In this document: in pieces, positions 46,671 through 56,582 of the stretch
Layout of the letters: each line of letters begins with the position of its first letter
How positions within the stretch are numbered: position 1 is the stretch's first letter
Assembly: GCF_003610015.1 (NCBI RefSeq)
Contig: NZ_AP018933.1
Span: forward strand, 1,488,001 to 1,552,000
From: Zymobacter palmae
Lineage (GTDB): Bacteria; Pseudomonadota; Gammaproteobacteria; Pseudomonadales; Halomonadaceae
Reading direction: 5' to 3'
DNA length: 64,000 nt
Notes under the pieces: model-generated
Database searches by the model: none
Seen by the model: only the letters and a program-made list of their open reading frames with translations
What the model was told of the DNA's origin: nothing
Position numbers and translations under genes: made by a program

Positions 46671-47618
46671 TCAAGGCACCGCGTCCACCTCAATCGGGTG
46701 AGCGTATCCGGCGTTGTTAAGTGCTTCTCGGGCGGCCACCAGCGCCACTTCATCATGAAAAGGCCCCACATGGATACGATAGATATCGCGCGTTTTCTGT
46801 ACAGCGACCGGCAGCGACAAGCGCGAACTCAGCTGCGCTCGAAGCTGCCGTGCATTCTGTTCGGAGCTTAGCGCCGCCACCTGCAGCATCTTTCCGCCGC
46901 CCATACTGCCTGCCGCAACCGTACTGGCCGCTACACGAGGCGGTGCCGTCGGTGAGACAACGGCAGCAGGCGGGAGGTTCGCCGAGGTCGATGGTGCTGC
47001 TGGTACGGACTTGGCCGCAACGGCTGCCGCAGCGGGCGATGATAGCGCCAAAGGGTCGATGCCTTCGACCCTCACATGCCCTGTTCCCTTAGCCGCGATG
47101 CCCAAACGCCATGCGGCGGCATAGGACAGATCAAGAATGCGGCCATCATGGAACGGCCCTCGATCGTTAACGCGTACTACAACCGAGCGCCCATTATCAA
47201 GGTTGGTTACCCGCGCGTAGCTGGGCAGCGGCAGCTGCTTATGCGCCGCCGTCATGGCATACATATCATAGGGTTCGCCACTCGACGTAGCGTAGCCATG
47301 AAACTTGTTACCGTAAAAGGAAGCCTGCCCTTCTTCGACATACCCCTGCGCACTGGGCAACACACTATAACGCTTGCCCAGCACGGTGTAGAGCGGCTGG
47401 TTGCCCGAACGCGCACGCGGCTCGTAATGCGGTACCGCATCCTTGACTTGGCTCAGATCGCGCTGGTCCGTCGGGTAGCTGTCAGAGCGAGATGCATAGC
47501 GATGCTGATGAGACGCGCACCCGGCCAGCAACAGGATCAATCCGACCGCCCAACCGCAACGAAGCGCCTTAGTGCTGGGCTTGACGCTGCGCCAATGTAT
47601 TCTGGATCTGCTTAGCAA
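46671..47618 (-). CDS. rlpA: RlpA-type septal lytic transglycosylase lipoprotein
   Basis: Protein of 315 residues: lipoprotein signal ending LLLLAGC, then a double-psi beta-barrel (about 85-175) with GQASFYGNKFHGYATSSGEPYD and VRVNDRGPF, the RlpA catalytic region. An Ala/Pro/Val linker and a C-terminal SPOR domain (about 240-312) follow, with LQVAALSSEQNARQL, for binding denuded septal glycans. The only start that keeps the signal peptide is TTG 47618, which overlaps mltB by 50 nt and has a weak ribosome-binding site. Confidence 0.92.
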   Translation of the reverse strand: MLSRSRIHWRSVKPSTKALRCGWAVGLILLLAGCASHQHRYASRSDSYPTDQRDLSQVKDAVPHYEPRARSGNQPLYTVLGKRYSVLPSAQGYVEEGQASFYGNKFHGYATSSGEPYDMYAMTAAHKQLPLPSYARVTNLDNGRSVVVRVNDRGPFHDGRILDLSYAAAWRLGIAAKGTGHVRVEGIDPLALSSPAAAAVAAKSVPAAPSTSANLPPAAVVSPTAPPRVAASTVAAGSMGGGKMLQVAALSSEQNARQLRAQLSSRLSLPVAVQKTRDIYRIHVGPFHDEVALVAAREALNNAGYAHPIEVDAVP

Positions 47619-48612
47619 GGGAAGTCACCGCCATTGCGTAAAGTGGGCTGTGATTGTAACGAGTAATCACGTAAAAATTATGCAGCCCGATATCGTACTC
47701 CACGCTGCCATCGCTCAGCTCAAAAGCCAGCGGAATGACGCGGGTATCGGCAGGCAGTGCTGCACTGCCATGGATGCCCTTGGCTTCAAGTTCGGCCACG
47801 GTGCGATACGGTGCTTCAGGGCGGTTGTAATCAAGACCTTCGGGGGGCTGCTGCGGCCCCGTCGCGGTCAACACTACGCTTTCACCAGACTTCCAGCCGT
47901 GTGCTTGGAAGTAATGCGCCACGCTGCCGATAGCATCCGCCGGCGAGTTCCAGATATCGCGGATACCGTCACCGGTGTAATCCACTGCGTAGGCACGGTA
48001 GCTGGATGGCATGAACTGCGGGTAGCCCATTGCTCCGGCATAAGACCCCTTATACGCCAACGGATCCAGCTTCTGCTCGCTGGTGAGCTTCAGATAAGCG
48101 CTCAGCTCCTTACTGAAGAAGGCCGAACGGGCAGGATAGCGGAAGGCCAGCGTCCCCAAAGCATCAACCACACGGTATTTTCCCGTGTTGGCGCCATAGC
48201 CCGTTTCGACGCCGATGATGGCGGCAATAATCTCACGCGGTACGCCGTACTCACGTTCGGCACGTTCCATCGCGGGCAAGTTCTGCATCACGAAATCGGC
48301 ACCCTTGTCGATACGCGACTGCTGCATGAACAGGTTACGGTACTCATCCCAGCGCAGACGCTTCTCGGCGGGTTTACTGATCGCAGCGATAATGCTGGGC
48401 TGGAACGTAGCGGCTTCGACCGCACGGCGCACCTGTTCAACAGGAATCTGCTGTTCGCGGGCCGTCGTTTCAATGAACTGCTTGATCGCAGGTTCGGTAG
48501 CCGGAAAGTCCGCGGCCTGCACGGCAGCCACTGCTGACATCCACAACAGCGCGGCAGCACCCATTCGGGCACCGTAACCACCGACATTCTGCATCATCGC
48601 TCTATTACCCAT
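47569..48612 (-). CDS. mltB: Membrane-bound lytic murein transglycosylase B
   Basis: Protein of 347 residues with a signal peptide (ALLWMSAVAAVQA) and the SLT family 3 fold. The catalytic Glu lies in IIGVETGYGANTG, and YAGAMGYPQFMPSSYRAYAVD and YTGDGIRDIWNSPADAIGS are diagnostic. No lipobox Cys is seen, so it may be a soluble periplasmic form (SltB-like) rather than a lipoprotein. AAAGGAG precedes ATG 48612. It cleaves glycan strands during wall growth beside RodA, PBP2 and RlpA. Confidence 0.94.
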   Translation of the reverse strand: MGNRAMMQNVGGYGARMGAAALLWMSAVAAVQAADFPATEPAIKQFIETTAREQQIPVEQVRRAVEAATFQPSIIAAISKPAEKRLRWDEYRNLFMQQSRIDKGADFVMQNLPAMERAEREYGVPREIIAAIIGVETGYGANTGKYRVVDALGTLAFRYPARSAFFSKELSAYLKLTSEQKLDPLAYKGSYAGAMGYPQFMPSSYRAYAVDYTGDGIRDIWNSPADAIGSVAHYFQAHGWKSGESVVLTATGPQQPPEGLDYNRPEAPYRTVAELEAKGIHGSAALPADTRVIPLAFELSDGSVEYDIGLHNFYVITRYNHSPLYAMAVTSLAKQIQNTLAQRQAQH

Positions 48613-48685
48613 CCTTCACTCCTTTGTTCGAAGGGCATCGCTACGTCGTCCGTCCATACGGCGTTGAAAAGGGTCGGGGGCGTAA

Positions 48686-49822
48686 TCAGGGCCGCAGTAA
48701 GCGACGGTGCGTGTGTATCGACATCACGATGCCAAACCCGGCCATTAGCGTGATACTCGATGTCCCACCGTAACTTACTAGCGGCAGTGGCACGCCCACT
48801 ACCGGCAAGATGCCGCTGACCATCCCAATGTTTACGAATACGTAAATAAAGAAGGTCAGGATCAGACTACCTGCTAACAGACGACCGAAGGTGTCCTGAG
48901 CGCAATACGCCATATAGAGGCCGCGCCCAACAATCATTAGATACCCAATCATCAATAAGATCATGCCGACCATGCCAAATTCTTCTGCCAGCACGGCCAC
49001 GATAAAGTCGGTATGGCGCTCAGGCAGGAACTGCAGCTGTGCTTGTGTGCCGTCCATCCAGCCCTTGCCAAACAGCCCGCCGGAACCGATGGCAGTCTTA
49101 GACTGGATAATGTTCCAGCCGGATCCCAGCGGATCCATTTCAGGGTTGAGGAAGGTCAGTACACGCTGGCGCTGATAGTCATGCATGTTGAACCACAGCA
49201 GTGGCAATGCCGCGCCGATGACCAGCACACTGATGAAGACCAGGCGCCAAGAAATGCCGGCCAGAAAGATGACAAACATGGCGGCGGCAAAGATCAGCAA
49301 TGCCGTTCCAAGATCAGGCTGGCGCGCGATCAGCAGTACTGGCACCATCATGATCAACACGCACACACCAAGATCAGGCCAGCTCATCGGAATCGAACGT
49401 CGCGATAGGTAACTGGCCAGCATCATCGGCATCACGATTTTCATGAACTCAGAGGGCTGAAAACGCATTACGCCAGGAATTTCTAGCCAGCGCTTAGCCC
49501 CCATCGCGTGGTAACCCGTGACAGCCACGGCCACCAGCATCAGGGTAACCAGCACGTACATGGCCGGCGCCCAGCGCTGCATCGTCACCGGCGGAATCTG
49601 TGCAATGATCGCCATGACCACGAACGCCAGTACGAAACGCAGCGCCTGCGCTTCAACGTACAGACGCGCTTCGCCGCTGGCACTGTACAGCACCACTAGC
49701 CCACCGGCCATGGTCAGCATCAATGACAGCAACAGCCAAGGATCAATGTGCAACATGCCAAAGCCCATGCTGTCGCCACGCGCATGGCGTCGCTGGTAGA
49801 ACGTTCGCAACCAACCCTTCAT
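48686..49822 (-). CDS. rodA: Rod-shape peptidoglycan polymerase RodA
   Basis: SEDS-family protein of 378 residues with about ten membrane helices. Conserved parts are RFQPSEFMKIVMPMMLA, RQPDLGTALL, GSGGLFGKGWM, FLPERHTDFIVAVLAEEFG and VGVPLPLVSYGGTS. RodA polymerises glycan strands in the elongasome with PBP2, encoded 15 nt upstream. AGGA precedes ATG 49822. Confidence 0.96.
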   Translation of the reverse strand: MKGWLRTFYQRRHARGDSMGFGMLHIDPWLLLSLMLTMAGGLVVLYSASGEARLYVEAQALRFVLAFVVMAIIAQIPPVTMQRWAPAMYVLVTLMLVAVAVTGYHAMGAKRWLEIPGVMRFQPSEFMKIVMPMMLASYLSRRSIPMSWPDLGVCVLIMMVPVLLIARQPDLGTALLIFAAAMFVIFLAGISWRLVFISVLVIGAALPLLWFNMHDYQRQRVLTFLNPEMDPLGSGWNIIQSKTAIGSGGLFGKGWMDGTQAQLQFLPERHTDFIVAVLAEEFGMVGMILLMIGYLMIVGRGLYMAYCAQDTFGRLLAGSLILTFFIYVFVNIGMVSGILPVVGVPLPLVSYGGTSSITLMAGFGIVMSIHTHRRLLRP

Positions 49823-49837
49823 AACGTATCCTGAGTT

Positions 49838-51787
49838 CTATTCGATCTCGCCGGGTACCGACAGTGTTTCATCGTGATGTCCCGACAGGATTTTTACCTC
49901 GTGTTCAGCCCCAGGCTTCATCCACTCGTCGATGATATGACGCCCGATCGGACCGGCAATCTTACCGCCCCACCCCGCGTTTTCGACAATGACCGCCACG
50001 GCAATCTGGGGATTCTCAACCGGCGCGAAACCGATAAACAGTGCGTGGTCACGTTTACGCTCATCGACCTCGGCAGCGTTGTAGCGCTTGTCCTGTGCCA
50101 CCGTGAAGACCTGTGCCGTACCGGTCTTGGCCGCCAAGGTATAGTGACGCCCATCGCGCAGTACATCGGAATTATCCGCGACCCCTTTCATAGCATTGAT
50201 GACGATATTCCACGCATTGGGGTAGTTGATATCGATATCGGGTGGCGTATCGGGGAACGGGGGTAGCACGTCGTGCGTGCCGATACGCGCCGCCAGATGC
50301 GGACGCACCCATTTCCCACGATTGGCCAGCACGGCCGCTGCCGTTGCAATCTGAAGCGGCGTGGCCGACATATACCCCTGACCGATACCGGCAGAGAGCG
50401 TTTCACCCGGGAACCATACTTTGTCGCGCTCGCGCTTGTAGCGACGGCGCTTCCACTCGGGATCAGGCATGGTGCCTGAACCGGCGCCCCATACATCAAG
50501 CGAGTGCTCTTCACCAAAACCGAAACGGTGCATGAACGCACTCATACGCTCGATGCCCAAATTGTGGGCCAGATTGAAGAAGTAGGTGTCGTTGGACAGC
50601 AAGATGGCGCGCGGCATGTCAACCCGACCGTGCCCCCAGCGGAACCAGTTGCGGTACTTGTGATGACTGGGGTCATTGGGCAGCTCGTAGAAGCCCGGGT
50701 CGTTGACCGCATCACCGGGCGTCACCACGCCTGAATCCAAGCCAGCCAGTGCCATATACGGCTTGATGGTCGATGCTGGCGGATAACGCCCCTGCACGGC
50801 ACGTGCGTAGAGCGGCAGGTCTTTGTCATCCTGAAGTGACTGGTAATCCTTGCGGCTGATGCCGGTCACGAACATGTTGGCATCGAATCCCGGCGAGGAA
50901 GCCATTGCTAGAATGCCGCCCGTTTTGGGATCAATGGCCACGATCGCACCGCGTCGCCCAGACAGTTCTTCGTAGGCCTTGTGCTGAAGCGCACTGTCGA
51001 TAGTCAGGATGACATCCTTGCCCCGTACCGGCGGCGTGCGGCTCAGTTCGCCCAACAGACGGCCACGGGCATTGGCTTCAAGCTGACGCATGCCCGCCTG
51101 ACCGTGCAATTCCTTTTCGTAAAAACGTTCGACACCGATCTTGCCGACAAAATGGGTACCGGCATAGCTATCGGGGTCAAGGCGTGTAAGGTCATCCTGA
51201 CTGATGCGGCCGACGTAGCCCAGCACATGGGCCATCACATCGCTGTCAGGGTAATAGCGCAGCAGCTGCGCCTCGACATCAAGGCCGGGCAAGCGGTAGC
51301 GGTTGAGCGCAAGACGTGCGATCTGGCCTTCGCTGAGATCGCTCAAAAGAACGGCGGGCTGGAACGGGCGCTGACGCTGGAGCGAACGGTCTTTCAACTC
51401 GTCAAGCATGTCCTGCGGCAATTCCAGCACGGACATCAGCGTTTCCAGCGTCTGGGTCACATCACCGGAGCGCTCGCGCACCATGATCAGGTTGTAGGTG
51501 GGACGGTTTTCGGCCAGCAGACGCCCTTCTCGGTCGTAGATCAATCCACGGGTGGGCGGCAGTGGCTCAATACGAATGCGGTTGTTGTCGGATCGAACCA
51601 GAAATTCTTCATGCTGGAAGACCTGCAGATAGACCATGCGGGCCATGATGCCACAGGTCATCAGGACAACCATGGCGGCCGCTGCCAGACAGCGGCCGCG
51701 AAACAGGGCGACTTCCTCTGCCGTATCCTTGATGCGCGTGGGCTTGTTGTCCTTGTCTCGAAGACGGGTAATCAGTGTACGCAGCAT
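49838..51787 (-). CDS. mrdA: Penicillin-binding protein 2
   Basis: Class B transpeptidase of 649 residues for lateral wall growth. It has an N-terminal anchor (AAAAMVVLMTCGIMARMVYL), a dimerisation domain with PPTRGLIYDREGRLLAENRP, then the transpeptidase domain. Motifs are YPPASTIKPYM (SxxK), LSNDTYFF (SxN position, SND) and AAKTGTAQVF (KTG). ATG 51787 lies just after the rlmH stop at 51826. Longer frames would overlap rlmH. It works with RodA, encoded next. Confidence 0.96.
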   Translation of the reverse strand: MLRTLITRLRDKDNKPTRIKDTAEEVALFRGRCLAAAAMVVLMTCGIMARMVYLQVFQHEEFLVRSDNNRIRIEPLPPTRGLIYDREGRLLAENRPTYNLIMVRERSGDVTQTLETLMSVLELPQDMLDELKDRSLQRQRPFQPAVLLSDLSEGQIARLALNRYRLPGLDVEAQLLRYYPDSDVMAHVLGYVGRISQDDLTRLDPDSYAGTHFVGKIGVERFYEKELHGQAGMRQLEANARGRLLGELSRTPPVRGKDVILTIDSALQHKAYEELSGRRGAIVAIDPKTGGILAMASSPGFDANMFVTGISRKDYQSLQDDKDLPLYARAVQGRYPPASTIKPYMALAGLDSGVVTPGDAVNDPGFYELPNDPSHHKYRNWFRWGHGRVDMPRAILLSNDTYFFNLAHNLGIERMSAFMHRFGFGEEHSLDVWGAGSGTMPDPEWKRRRYKRERDKVWFPGETLSAGIGQGYMSATPLQIATAAAVLANRGKWVRPHLAARIGTHDVLPPFPDTPPDIDINYPNAWNIVINAMKGVADNSDVLRDGRHYTLAAKTGTAQVFTVAQDKRYNAAEVDERKRDHALFIGFAPVENPQIAVAVIVENAGWGGKIAGPIGRHIIDEWMKPGAEHEVKILSGHHDETLSVPGEIE

Positions 51788-51825
51788 GACCTTCAACAGC
51801 AGGGTAAACGGGAAGAAACGACAGA

Positions 51826-52293
51826 CTAACGGTGGTAAGGATGGCCTACCAACAGGGTCCACGCACGATAAAGCTGCTCGGCCAGTACGATACGTACCAG
51901 CGGATGAGGCAGCGTCAATGCTGACAGCGACCAGCGCTGATGGGCCTTGGCCAGACAGCGCGGATCAAGGCCGTCCGGGCCGCCGATCAGCAGGGCGACA
52001 TCGCCACCCTGCATACGCCACCCGTCAAGCTCATGCGACAGCTTGTGCGTGTCCCATGTGCGACCTTTGACATCAAGCGCCACGATATGATCGCTATCGC
52101 GAATATGGCTCAGCATGCGATCCCCTTCCTGGGCCATCGCTCTGGCGATATCCGCATTCTTGCCGCGATTACCCGGCGCTATCTCAATAAACTCGATAGC
52201 GCAGTCGCGCGGCATTCGTTTGACATACGTCTCGACACCCGTTTCCACCCAGTCCGGCATTTTGGTGCCGACAGCGAGGATACGGAGTTTCAC
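51826..52293 (-). CDS. rlmH: 23S rRNA pseudouridine1915 N3-methyltransferase
   Basis: SPOUT methyltransferase of 155 residues, exactly the usual length. It starts [16 protein letters not shown] and has [14 protein letters not shown], then [11 protein letters not shown] and [18 protein letters not shown], which form the SAM-binding trefoil knot. It modifies helix 69 of 23S rRNA on the 70S ribosome. GTG 52293 forms a GTGA overlap with the rsfS stop, so the two are coupled. Confidence 0.96.
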   Translation of the reverse strand: MKLRILAVGTKMPDWVETGVETYVKRMPRDCAIEFIEIAPGNRGKNADIARAMAQEGDRMLSHIRDSDHIVALDVKGRTWDTHKLSHELDGWRMQGGDVALLIGGPDGLDPRCLAKAHQRWSLSALTLPHPLVRIVLAEQLYRAWTLLVGHPYHR

Positions 52294-52652
52294 GCCTGCC
52301 CACCTTCCGCATTGTCGCGCGTAGAAATGGGCAGTTCGCCCCACAGGCGTTCCAGGTCGTAGTGCTCACGGGCTTCCGCCGTCATCACGTGAGCAACGAC
52401 ATCGCCAAGGTCGACCAGCACCCAGTCCTGTGCCTGACGCCCTTCAACACCCAACGGCTGCATACCCGCGTGTTTGGCTTTTTCGACGACGTTGTCTGCC
52501 ATAGCGGAAACGTGACGAGAGGAGGTACCGCTCGCGATAACCATAAAATCAGTGACGCTCGTCATATGAGCGACATCCAACACGACGATATCTTTACCTT
52601 TGAGGTCTTCCAAGGCGTCGACGACCAGTGTCTTCAAAGCTTGTGTCTGCAT
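52290..52652 (-). CDS. rsfS: Ribosomal silencing factor
   Basis: Protein of 120 residues (RsfS/YbeB/Iojap family). It binds ribosomal protein L14 and blocks subunit joining when nutrients are short. Conserved pieces are [32 protein letters not shown] and [18 protein letters not shown] 52652 has a GGA 4 nt upstream. A TTG three codons earlier is less likely. It is coupled to rlmH downstream. Confidence 0.95.
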   Translation of the reverse strand: MQTQALKTLVVDALEDLKGKDIVVLDVAHMTSVTDFMVIASGTSSRHVSAMADNVVEKAKHAGMQPLGVEGRQAQDWVLVDLGDVVAHVMTAEAREHYDLERLWGELPISTRDNAEGGQA

Positions 52653-52877
52653 GTTATCCAATCAATCGTTCAGTAGCATTGCCTGAAAAAGCGGTACATC
52701 TGGGCCGATAACCGCGGAAAGAGCGCATCTTACCGTTTTTTTCGCCCCGCTTCGCCTGTTCAGACATCTTTTTTATCAAAGAAGGCGGCTATTGCTGCCC
52801 TTCTTCGTCGAGTAGCGTGTCGTTGGCACCCACGATCATCACATGCTGGTGCAAGGCTGACCGTCGGCACCACACAC
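52653..52877. other. Spacer between nadD and rsfS
   Basis: Gap of 225 nt in the otherwise tight cluster. It holds an imperfect hairpin (GAAGG arm near 52781-52785 with CCTTC near 52799-52803) whose minus-strand side is followed by a short T-run. This may partly terminate nadD transcripts. A second promoter for rsfS is therefore likely, but none is clear. Confidence 0.4.
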
Positions 52878-53531
52878 TTATTGCTGACGGTATAGCTGAC
52901 GTTCAGCGATCACGCTCAGCACTTCAGGTGCCAGCAGGTAACGTGTGTCTTGCTCGAGCGCCAGACGTTCACGGATGGCTGTCGCCGAAAGCTCAATCGG
53001 CGTTGGCAAGCGCAACGGTAGATAACAACCCGACGTACACGCCATCAAATCGTCAATGCCATCGGCCTTGCGGCCGTCAACTAGCGCCGCCACTTCGTCG
53101 CTCAGTACCAGTTCGGCACCGGGGCGCTGAATCACGACGATATGCGCCAGCGAGAACAGTACATCGGGCTGACGCCAGCTAGCTAATCCAAGGAAAGCAT
53201 CCACTCCGACGACCATCATCAGACGAGCATCGGCGCCGTACTGGTCTCGCAGCGAGCGCAGGGTATCTACCGTATAGGAAGGCCCCTCACGCTCCAGCTC
53301 GCGAGCATCGGCCACGATGCCGTCCAGCGGCGCAACCGCTGCAGACAGCATGGCAAACCGATCCTGCCCGGAGACACCGGGCACCTGACGGTGCGGTGGC
53401 TCGCGGTTCACGATCATATGGACCTGATCAAGCGCCAGCTGTTCCCGCAGTTCGATGGCAGCACGCAGATGCCCCACATGAACGGGGTTGAACGTGCCAC
53501 CAAACATGGCGATTCGTACAGCATCAGCCAC
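52878..53531 (-). CDS. nadD: Nicotinate-mononucleotide adenylyltransferase
   Basis: Protein of 217 residues that makes deamido-NAD. The nucleotidyltransferase motif [12 protein letters not shown] is at the N-terminus. [11 protein letters not shown] follows, and the C-terminal motif is [16 protein letters not shown] 53531 is the most likely start, overlapping the proA stop by 8 nt. A TTG further up would add six residues. Confidence 0.94.
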   Translation of the reverse strand: MADAVRIAMFGGTFNPVHVGHLRAAIELREQLALDQVHMIVNREPPHRQVPGVSGQDRFAMLSAAVAPLDGIVADARELEREGPSYTVDTLRSLRDQYGADARLMMVVGVDAFLGLASWRQPDVLFSLAHIVVIQRPGAELVLSDEVAALVDGRKADGIDDLMACTSGCYLPLRLPTPIELSATAIRERLALEQDTRYLLAPEVLSVIAERQLYRQQ

Positions 53532-54795
53532 GGCACTGCCCCTGCCCAAATACGATGTATTTCTGCGAAGTCAGACCTTCCAACCCGACGGGGCCGCGAG
53601 CGTGCAACTTGCCGGTTGAAATACCGATCTCGGCCCCTAGGCCATACTCAAAACCGTCCGCGAAACAGGTCGGCGCATTGGCCACAACAGAACTGGAATC
53701 AACCCCCGCCATAAAGTGCTGGATACGGTTGATGTCGGTCGAGATGATGGCATCAGTATGCTGTGAGCCGTAGCGGTTGATGTGCGCCATGGCGTCGTCC
53801 AGACCATCAACGATACGCACAGCTAGAATCGGTCCCAGATATTCGGTCGCCCAATCGTCTTCTGTTGCGGCTTCAAGGCCAGACACAATGGCACGACTAC
53901 GCTCACAGCCACGCAGAGAGACTTCGCGCTCTGCAAATGCCTTAGCGATTACCGGCAGGAAGCGCTCGGCCACTCTGACGTCAATCAGCAGGGTTTCCAG
54001 TGCACCGCAGATACCATAACGATAGCATTTGGCATTAATGGCGACCTTTTCCGCCAGCGCTAGATCCGCCGTTTCATCGACGTACATATGGCAGTTGCCG
54101 TCTAGGTGCTTGATGACCGGCACGCGCGCCTGTTCGGAGATGCGCTTGATCAGCCCCTTACCGCCCCGAGGGATGATGACATCGACATAGTCCGACATCG
54201 TCACCAGCGTATCGACCGCAGCACGGTCGGTGGTTTCGACAACCTGTACGGCAGACTCGGGCAGCCCGGCATCACGCAGGCCTGCATACAGACATTTGGC
54301 TAGCGCTGCATTGGATTCGCGGGCTTCAGAACCACCGCGCAGAATGCAGGCATTGCCCGATTTCAGACACAAGGCCGCGGCATCTGCGGTAACATTGGGG
54401 CGAGACTCATAGATGATGCCAATAACGCCTAGCGGGACCCGCATCTTGCCGATCTTCAGCCCATTGGGACGCGTACGCATGCCATCGACGGCACCAACGG
54501 GGTCATCAAGATTGGCGACCTGACGCAGGCCCGCGATGATACCGTCAATGCGAGCATCAGTAAGCACCAAGCGTTCGATACGAGCCGTTGGCAGCTGACG
54601 CGCTTTTGCCTGTTCGACATCGCGCAGGTTGGCTGCGAGGATATGGGCGCGATCAGCGTCGATGTGCGCCGCTGCCGCCAGCAATGCATCGTTCTTCTGG
54701 CGCGTGGACGCCAGCGCTAGCGTTGCGGCAACGCTGCGTGCTCGGCGACCCAGTTCAAGCATATAGGAATGTGTGTCCTGCAGAGCATCGGTCAT
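53524..54795 (-). CDS. proA: Gamma-glutamyl phosphate reductase
   Basis: NADPH-dependent enzyme of 423 residues in proline synthesis, of the aldehyde dehydrogenase fold. Recognisable parts are [47 protein letters not shown] and the catalytic Cys in [22 protein letters not shown] lies 5 nt before ATG 54795. It is the first gene of the minus-strand cluster that runs down to lipA. proB is not in the window. Confidence 0.96.
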   Translation of the reverse strand: MTDALQDTHSYMLELGRRARSVAATLALASTRQKNDALLAAAAHIDADRAHILAANLRDVEQAKARQLPTARIERLVLTDARIDGIIAGLRQVANLDDPVGAVDGMRTRPNGLKIGKMRVPLGVIGIIYESRPNVTADAAALCLKSGNACILRGGSEARESNAALAKCLYAGLRDAGLPESAVQVVETTDRAAVDTLVTMSDYVDVIIPRGGKGLIKRISEQARVPVIKHLDGNCHMYVDETADLALAEKVAINAKCYRYGICGALETLLIDVRVAERFLPVIAKAFAEREVSLRGCERSRAIVSGLEAATEDDWATEYLGPILAVRIVDGLDDAMAHINRYGSQHTDAIISTDINRIQHFMAGVDSSSVVANAPTCFADGFEYGLGAEIGISTGKLHARGPVGLEGLTSQKYIVFGQGQCRG

Positions 54796-55115
54796 GCTGG
54801 CCTCCTAGATTCAGCTGTGTTCTGACTGAAGATACATTCATCCAATGCCGCGATAAATCAAGCCCCTACCCGCTACAAGGGACTCTACGGATCAGACGGT
54901 TTGCGCTATAGTAACCTTCATTTGGCGGTATGTCGCACTCAAAGGCCGTGCGTAACTGGCCCGTTTTCATCATTTTTCCGCCGATAAGACTTTCACTATA
55001 AGGGCTTTGTTTGCCATGTACAAAGCAGCCACGAGATACTCATCATGCTGCCTGCTGTCACCTTTTACCCCTACACTTGCCTCCCGTTGCCAGCCTGCGT
55101 CACGGAGGCATCACG
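54796..55115. other. Divergent region between proA and the DedA-PAP2 gene
   Basis: These 320 nt hold promoters for both directions. A TATAGT hexamer near 54911 is a weak -10 candidate for the plus strand. No gene, repeat or hairpin was recognised. Confidence 0.4.
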
Positions 55116-56495
55116 ATGGATGAGCTAATCGCGTCACTGCCGGGCTCTACGCTAACGGTTGCCATTGCTATCTTCATCGTTGCTGCCATCGAATCTGTAG
55201 CCGTGCTGGGGCTGATTCTACCCGGCACCATCATGATGTTCGGCGTTGCACTGCGCGCCGGCCAGATCGACATGAACGTCTATCTGATGCTGGCAAGCGG
55301 AGCGCTCGGCGCTACCGTCGGCGACAGCATCAGCTATTGGTTGGGCAAAACCCAGTGCCATCGCATTCCGCGCCTCTGGCCCTTCAGCCGCCACCCATCG
55401 TGGCTGGCGCGCGGCCAAATGTTCTTCAACAAGCACGGCGGCCGTTCGATTTTGATCGGACGCTTCGTCGGCCCTGTGCGCCCCCTCATTCCCATGATTG
55501 CGGGGATGATGCGGATGCCGCAGTCACGCTTTCTGGTCGTCAACGTCATTTCCGCCATTGGTTGGGCACCGCTCTATCTATTGCCCGGCTACTGCGCGGG
55601 CCAGAATGCACACTTTTCAGCGGCAGCGTCGATCTGGATCGGCGGGTTGCTGGCGGCCTTTCTGGTTGGTGGGTTTCTGCTGTCGTGGGGACGTACACTG
55701 TTCGCGCCGGGAGCACGGCTCTATTACGCGCTGGAGCGCCGCATGCGTGCGCCCTCCTGCCGCCGCCGCTTCTGGAACGCGCTCAGTAGTCCGTTCGACG
55801 GTTTCCCACTAGGGGCCATCGTGCTGCTGAGCATCAGTCTTCCCTGCCTAATCGCATGGACGTTCATCGTCTGGAAGGCGCTCCCTCTGCCGCTCGGCAT
55901 CGATACCATGACCCGTGATCTGTTCGCGGATTTCGCCAAGCTGCCCTATATGACGACGGCCGCGAAATTCGCTTCCATGATCGGTGATGGCCCCGGTCTG
56001 CTGGCACTCAGCCTACCGTGGATCATTTGGTGGACATGGCGTCGCTACTACGCCATTGCCCTGCACTGGGCAGGTGCCATGCTGGCCGTACCGATCGTGA
56101 ACTGGGGCCTTAAACATCTGTTGAATCGCCCTCGCCCGTCAGGACTACTTCACTCCTACTCCTATCCCAGCTCACACACATCAGGGGCGGCCATCTTCTG
56201 CTGCCTGATGGCGACCTACCTGATGGCCCACCTTCCTGCGCGCCTGCGCAGCCTGTGCTTCTGGACGGCACTAGCATTGGCGACCCTGATGGGGCTGTCG
56301 CGCTTGGTCTACGGCGTCCACTGGCTCAGCGATCTTATTGGAGGCGCACTGCTGGGGCTGACACTGCACGCGATCGTCAACATCAGCTATCACGCGTTCT
56401 CTCGCAAGGAAGTGAGCTGGTGTGGTGCATGGCTGCCCATGCTGGGCATGGTCGTGCTGCTGGCCCTGCGCATGTGGCTGCTGCCACTGCACTAA
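55116..56495 (+). CDS. DedA-PAP2 fusion membrane phosphatase
   Basis: Protein of 459 residues. Residues 1-195 are a DedA/SNARE-associated domain with ESVAVLGLILPGT and GRFVGPVRPLIPMIAGMMRM. Residues 250-459 are a PAP2 phosphatase with KHLLNRPRPSG, YPSSHTSGA and SRLVYGVHWLSD. DedA proteins flip undecaprenyl phosphate or other lipids, and PAP2 enzymes dephosphorylate the pyrophosphate form. The fusion therefore suits carrier-lipid recycling, which is inference. GGAGG lies 7 nt before ATG 55116, so the longer upstream frame is not needed. Confidence 0.9.
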   Translation: MDELIASLPGSTLTVAIAIFIVAAIESVAVLGLILPGTIMMFGVALRAGQIDMNVYLMLASGALGATVGDSISYWLGKTQCHRIPRLWPFSRHPSWLARGQMFFNKHGGRSILIGRFVGPVRPLIPMIAGMMRMPQSRFLVVNVISAIGWAPLYLLPGYCAGQNAHFSAAASIWIGGLLAAFLVGGFLLSWGRTLFAPGARLYYALERRMRAPSCRRRFWNALSSPFDGFPLGAIVLLSISLPCLIAWTFIVWKALPLPLGIDTMTRDLFADFAKLPYMTTAAKFASMIGDGPGLLALSLPWIIWWTWRRYYAIALHWAGAMLAVPIVNWGLKHLLNRPRPSGLLHSYSYPSSHTSGAAIFCCLMATYLMAHLPARLRSLCFWTALALATLMGLSRLVYGVHWLSDLIGGALLGLTLHAIVNISYHAFSRKEVSWCGAWLPMLGMVVLLALRMWLLPLH

Positions 56496-56514
56496 GTCGA
56501 CTCGACACGACAAC

Positions 56515-56553
56515 AAAAAGCCCGCCTCATTAGCTAAATGAGGCGGGCTTTTT
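56515..56553. terminator. Bidirectional terminator between the DedA-PAP2 gene and mpl
   Basis: AAAAAGCCCGCCTCATT (56515-56531) and AATGAGGCGGGCTTTTT (56537-56553) form a perfect 17-bp stem with a 5-nt loop and A/T-runs at both ends, between convergent genes. Confidence 0.93.
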
Positions 56554-56582
56554 TTCATAATGCACGGCTGACAACCGATGGC

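Noticed and set aside
52794-52877. A 28-30-codon minus frame ending DTLLDEEGQQ just after nadD
   Set aside because: It looks like a protein tail, but it is too short, lacks a site and no parent gene is present.
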